Shown piece after piece: positions 5,533 to 7,452 of a stretch of DNA of 7,452 bases. This stretch comes from Spirochaetaceae bacterium. GTDB lineage: Bacteria > Spirochaetota > Spirochaetia > Treponematales > Breznakiellaceae. A model generated the notes under the pieces. That model was not told the origin of the DNA and searched no databases. It worked only from the letters and a program-made list of their open reading frames with translations. The position numbers were made by a program, and so were the translations under genes. The stretch's first letter is position 1, and every line of letters starts with the position of its first letter. Where the stretch lies: NCBI GenBank assembly GCA_031265635.1, contig JAISCK010000253.1, positions 1-7,452 of the forward strand. The letters run 5' to 3'.

Positions 5533-6573
5533 TCAGGCGTTGCGGGCGGCCTGGCGTACCCATTCAAGGCGCCTGTAGTCTATGTCCCTCGGCAGGGTAC
5601 AGTCGGCGCCCAGGGCAACGCCAACGCGGCCCGATTCGGAAAGGAGCCGCCCGGTTTCTTCTTCAATCTCTTTCCGGCTGCCTGAGTAGAGGATGCCTTC
5701 CCTGGTATTGTCAAAGCCGCCTATAACCGGCCTTCCCCCGAACAGCCTTTTGCCTTCGCCCAGTTTTATGCCTTCAAAACAGGCAGCCCAGTTGATGACC
5801 TGGGCCGGGTAGTCAACAAAATGGTCGAGCTTGTTGCTGTGTCCCGCATAGCCGCAAATGTGAAGTATGTTGAGCCCTCCGGCCTTGTTCGCCGCTTCGA
5901 GGACCGCATGGTCGCCGGGGGCAAGGGCGGCCTGCTGCGCGGCGCTGTCTATTCCCGGATCAGCGACATCCTGGACGCTGTAATAAATGCCGTCGGCCCC
6001 GCCTTCGGTGATGACCCCTTCGGCCAGGGCGGCAAGATCAGACGCGACAGCGGCAAAAGCCCCGGCCAGGCCCCTGTCCGTATCGCGGCTGCCCTCTTCA
6101 ATGAAACCGGCGAGCAGCCTGTCCTGGGGATTTGCCGCGCCTGCTTTTTGGCCTGAGTCAGCTATGGCGTTTGTCCGCAAAAATTTGAACAGGGTGGCCG
6201 GAGAAAAAATATTGTAGAAGCACAAGACCTCTTTGCCGAATTCACCGGTGAGGGTTTTGGCAAATTCAATCTGCTTTCTTATCCAGGGGTGGCCTTCTCC
6301 TATGGGCTTTGTGGCTTTCAGTTCCGCCGCGCTTGCCGCCTTTCTGAAAACTTCGTTGGGATAGGCGAAAAAACCATCGGTCATGATTTTGACAAAGTCC
6401 GGCTGAAACTCCCGGTAGAATTTCCTGTGGCCTTCAAGGTTTATCGAAAGCAGTTCGGGTTTTTCAAATACATCCTCAAGTTCATTTTTGGCAAAGTGAA
6501 ACCAGAAGCCCACCGGGACCCTTTCGGTTTCTTCATTATGAAACGTGTTAAGAACCAGTTCCCGCTTGTTCAT
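5533..6573 (-). CDS. Uroporphyrinogen decarboxylase-family protein, methyltransferase-like
   Basis: A 346-residue TIM-barrel protein of the URO-D superfamily. The N-terminus MNKRELVLNTFHNEETERVPVG is the usual family opening. The C-terminal half carries H238-x-C240 in LHICGYAGH and C325 in ALGADCTLPRD. This H-x-C...C set matches the zinc site of MtaA/CmuA-type methylcobalamin:thiol methyltransferases, rather than true HemE, which lacks it. VIGGFDN (283-289) is also typical. A role in moving methyl groups from a corrinoid protein to a thiol, or in demethylation, is a reasonable inference. No corrinoid protein or partner methyltransferase is in the window, so the acceptor is unknown. The start is ATG at 6573 with a perfect AGGAGG (plus-strand 6577-6582) that overlaps the proC stop codon. 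The second gene of the operon is thus probably translated by coupling to proC. Confidence 0.85.
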   Translation of the reverse strand: MNKRELVLNTFHNEETERVPVGFWFHFAKNELEDVFEKPELLSINLEGHRKFYREFQPDFVKIMTDGFFAYPNEVFRKAASAAELKATKPIGEGHPWIRKQIEFAKTLTGEFGKEVLCFYNIFSPATLFKFLRTNAIADSGQKAGAANPQDRLLAGFIEEGSRDTDRGLAGAFAAVASDLAALAEGVITEGGADGIYYSVQDVADPGIDSAAQQAALAPGDHAVLEAANKAGGLNILHICGYAGHSNKLDHFVDYPAQVINWAACFEGIKLGEGKRLFGGRPVIGGFDNTREGILYSGSRKEIEEETGRLLSESGRVGVALGADCTLPRDIDYRRLEWVRQAARNA

Positions 6574-6580
6574 ACGCCTC

Positions 6581-7435
6581 CTAGACCAGGTCGCGGGCCC
6601 TGCGGAAAGCGGCTTCCACCGCCTTCATCACCGTGCCCCTGAAAGCCCCCGCTTCAAGGGCGCTTACCCCGGCAATGGTGGTTCCGCCGGGGGACGTAAC
6701 CATGTCCTTGAGTTCGCCGGGATGCCTGCCGGTTTCTTTGACCATGGTTGCCGCGCCTATGACGGTCTGGGCCGCGTAGCGGAGGGCCTTCTCCCGGGGA
6801 AGCCCGGCCATCACGCCGCCGTCGGCAAGGGCTTCAATAAAAAGATACACAAAGGCGGGGCCGGAACCCGAAAGGCCGGTAACCGCGTCCATGTACTGTT
6901 CATCAATGCGGTCAACAAGGCCGGCGGCGCCGAGGATTTTTTCAAGCTCGATGATTTTTTGCGGAGGGAAATTCAGCGAACATGCTAGGGCGATGACGCC
7001 CTGGGAAACCAGGGCCGGGGTATTGGGCATGATGCGGGCCACCGGCACCGAAGCCACCGGCGCGCGCTCAATGGGCACATCGGTTTTTGACCCGCCCACT
7101 ATGGCGAGAATCCTCCCGATGGTCCAACCGGCAGCCATGGATACCAGCACGGCGGGTTTCCCCTGGGCAAGCCTTTCCCGAAGCACCGGCGCGATTTCGG
7201 CAAGCACCGAAGGAAGCACGGCGGGCTTTACGGCAAGAAAAACAAAATCGCTTTTCTGGGCCGCTTCGGTATTGGCCGCGTAAAACGCCGCGCCCAGGTC
7301 CTTTGCCGCCGCCCTGGCCTTGGCTTTGTCGCTGTCACAGAACCCTATGTTTTTACCGTCAAGCGCCTTTGCCGCGCCCCGCATCAGGGCCTGACCCATA
7401 TTTCCGCTGCCTATGCAGGCTATAGTAATCGCCAT
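6581..7435 (-). CDS. proC: Pyrroline-5-carboxylate reductase
   Basis: Catalyses the last step of proline synthesis, reducing 1-pyrroline-5-carboxylate with NAD(P)H in the cytoplasm. At 284 residues it is slightly longer than usual (about 270). The Rossmann motif IGSGNMG (8-14) binds the cofactor. Further hallmarks are LAVKPAVL (67-74), RIMPNTPALVSQG (134-146), the catalytic-domain segment LSGSGPAFVYLFIEALADGG (188-207) and the signature HPGELKDMVTSPGGTTIAGV (238-257). The extra length lies between TIGRIL and RIMPN: an insertion near 113-133 with a repeated PVA element, from a 15-bp direct repeat in the DNA. The ATG at 7435 follows GAGG (plus-strand 7441-7444) at 5 nt. The stop (6581-6583) lies within the ribosome-binding site of the URO-D-family gene, so the two form an operon. 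Its promoter lies beyond the window's end. Confidence 0.96.
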   Translation of the reverse strand: MAITIACIGSGNMGQALMRGAAKALDGKNIGFCDSDKAKARAAAKDLGAAFYAANTEAAQKSDFVFLAVKPAVLPSVLAEIAPVLRERLAQGKPAVLVSMAAGWTIGRILAIVGGSKTDVPIERAPVASVPVARIMPNTPALVSQGVIALACSLNFPPQKIIELEKILGAAGLVDRIDEQYMDAVTGLSGSGPAFVYLFIEALADGGVMAGLPREKALRYAAQTVIGAATMVKETGRHPGELKDMVTSPGGTTIAGVSALEAGAFRGTVMKAVEAAFRRARDLV

Positions 7436-7452
7436 AATTACCTCGCTATCTA

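Noticed and set aside
5533..6573. hemE (true uroporphyrinogen decarboxylase)
   Set aside because: The H-x-C and C-T-L-P motifs are features of the methyltransferase-like branch, and no other haem-synthesis gene is nearby.

Overview
The window looks like chromosomal DNA from a bacterium of fairly high G+C content. It carries a compact set of metabolic and transport genes plus one visible scar of foreign DNA. A spirochaete (Treponema-like) host is my best guess. It rests on gene style, the loose lipobox-like signal on the binding protein and the presence of an FMN-binding-domain remnant. No marker gene settles the taxonomy.

Layout. (1) Positions 1-339, plus strand: the C-terminal end of a type I restriction enzyme R subunit (HsdR), visibly A+T-rich. 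It runs directly into 306-416, the out-of-frame last ~36 codons of an FMN-binding-domain protein, followed by that gene's terminator (about 429-465). The restriction locus has evidently joined onto, or replaced most of, a resident flavoprotein gene. (2) Positions 534-4702, minus strand: a three-gene ABC importer operon of the iron(III)/FbpABC type, transcribed as binding protein, fused two-domain permease, ATPase. A good sigma-70-type promoter (TTGACA, 17 bp, TACAAA) and a leader with dyad symmetry precede it. (3) Between the binding-protein and permease genes, about 3281-3654: a tandem array of ten 35-bp units with no insertion or deletion, the most unusual object in the window. Units fall into three classes ordered A-B-C, B-A-C, A-B-C. 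Outside a short class-specific middle they differ almost only by transitions, so a 13-nt alternating purine-pyrimidine tract is kept in nearly every unit. (4) Positions 4883-5506, plus strand: a HAD-family pyrimidine 5'-nucleotidase-like hydrolase, divergent from the importer operon. (5) Positions 5533-7435, minus strand: proC (pyrroline-5-carboxylate reductase), then a uroporphyrinogen-decarboxylase-family protein with zinc-site residues typical of corrinoid-linked methyltransferases. The two genes are 7 bp apart and the second gene's ribosome-binding site overlaps the proC stop codon.

How they work together. The importer genes form a complete system: a secreted binding protein, one polypeptide with two permease domains, and an ATPase. 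The substrate is not fixed by sequence; ferric iron is the default family guess, with organophosphates or sugar phosphates as alternatives. The array sits where bacterial operons often need a step-down in expression from binding protein to membrane permease. It may act on mRNA stability or structure, or be a repeat-encoded cysteine-rich peptide, or be a neutral minisatellite. The proC operon and the HAD gene look like ordinary metabolism.
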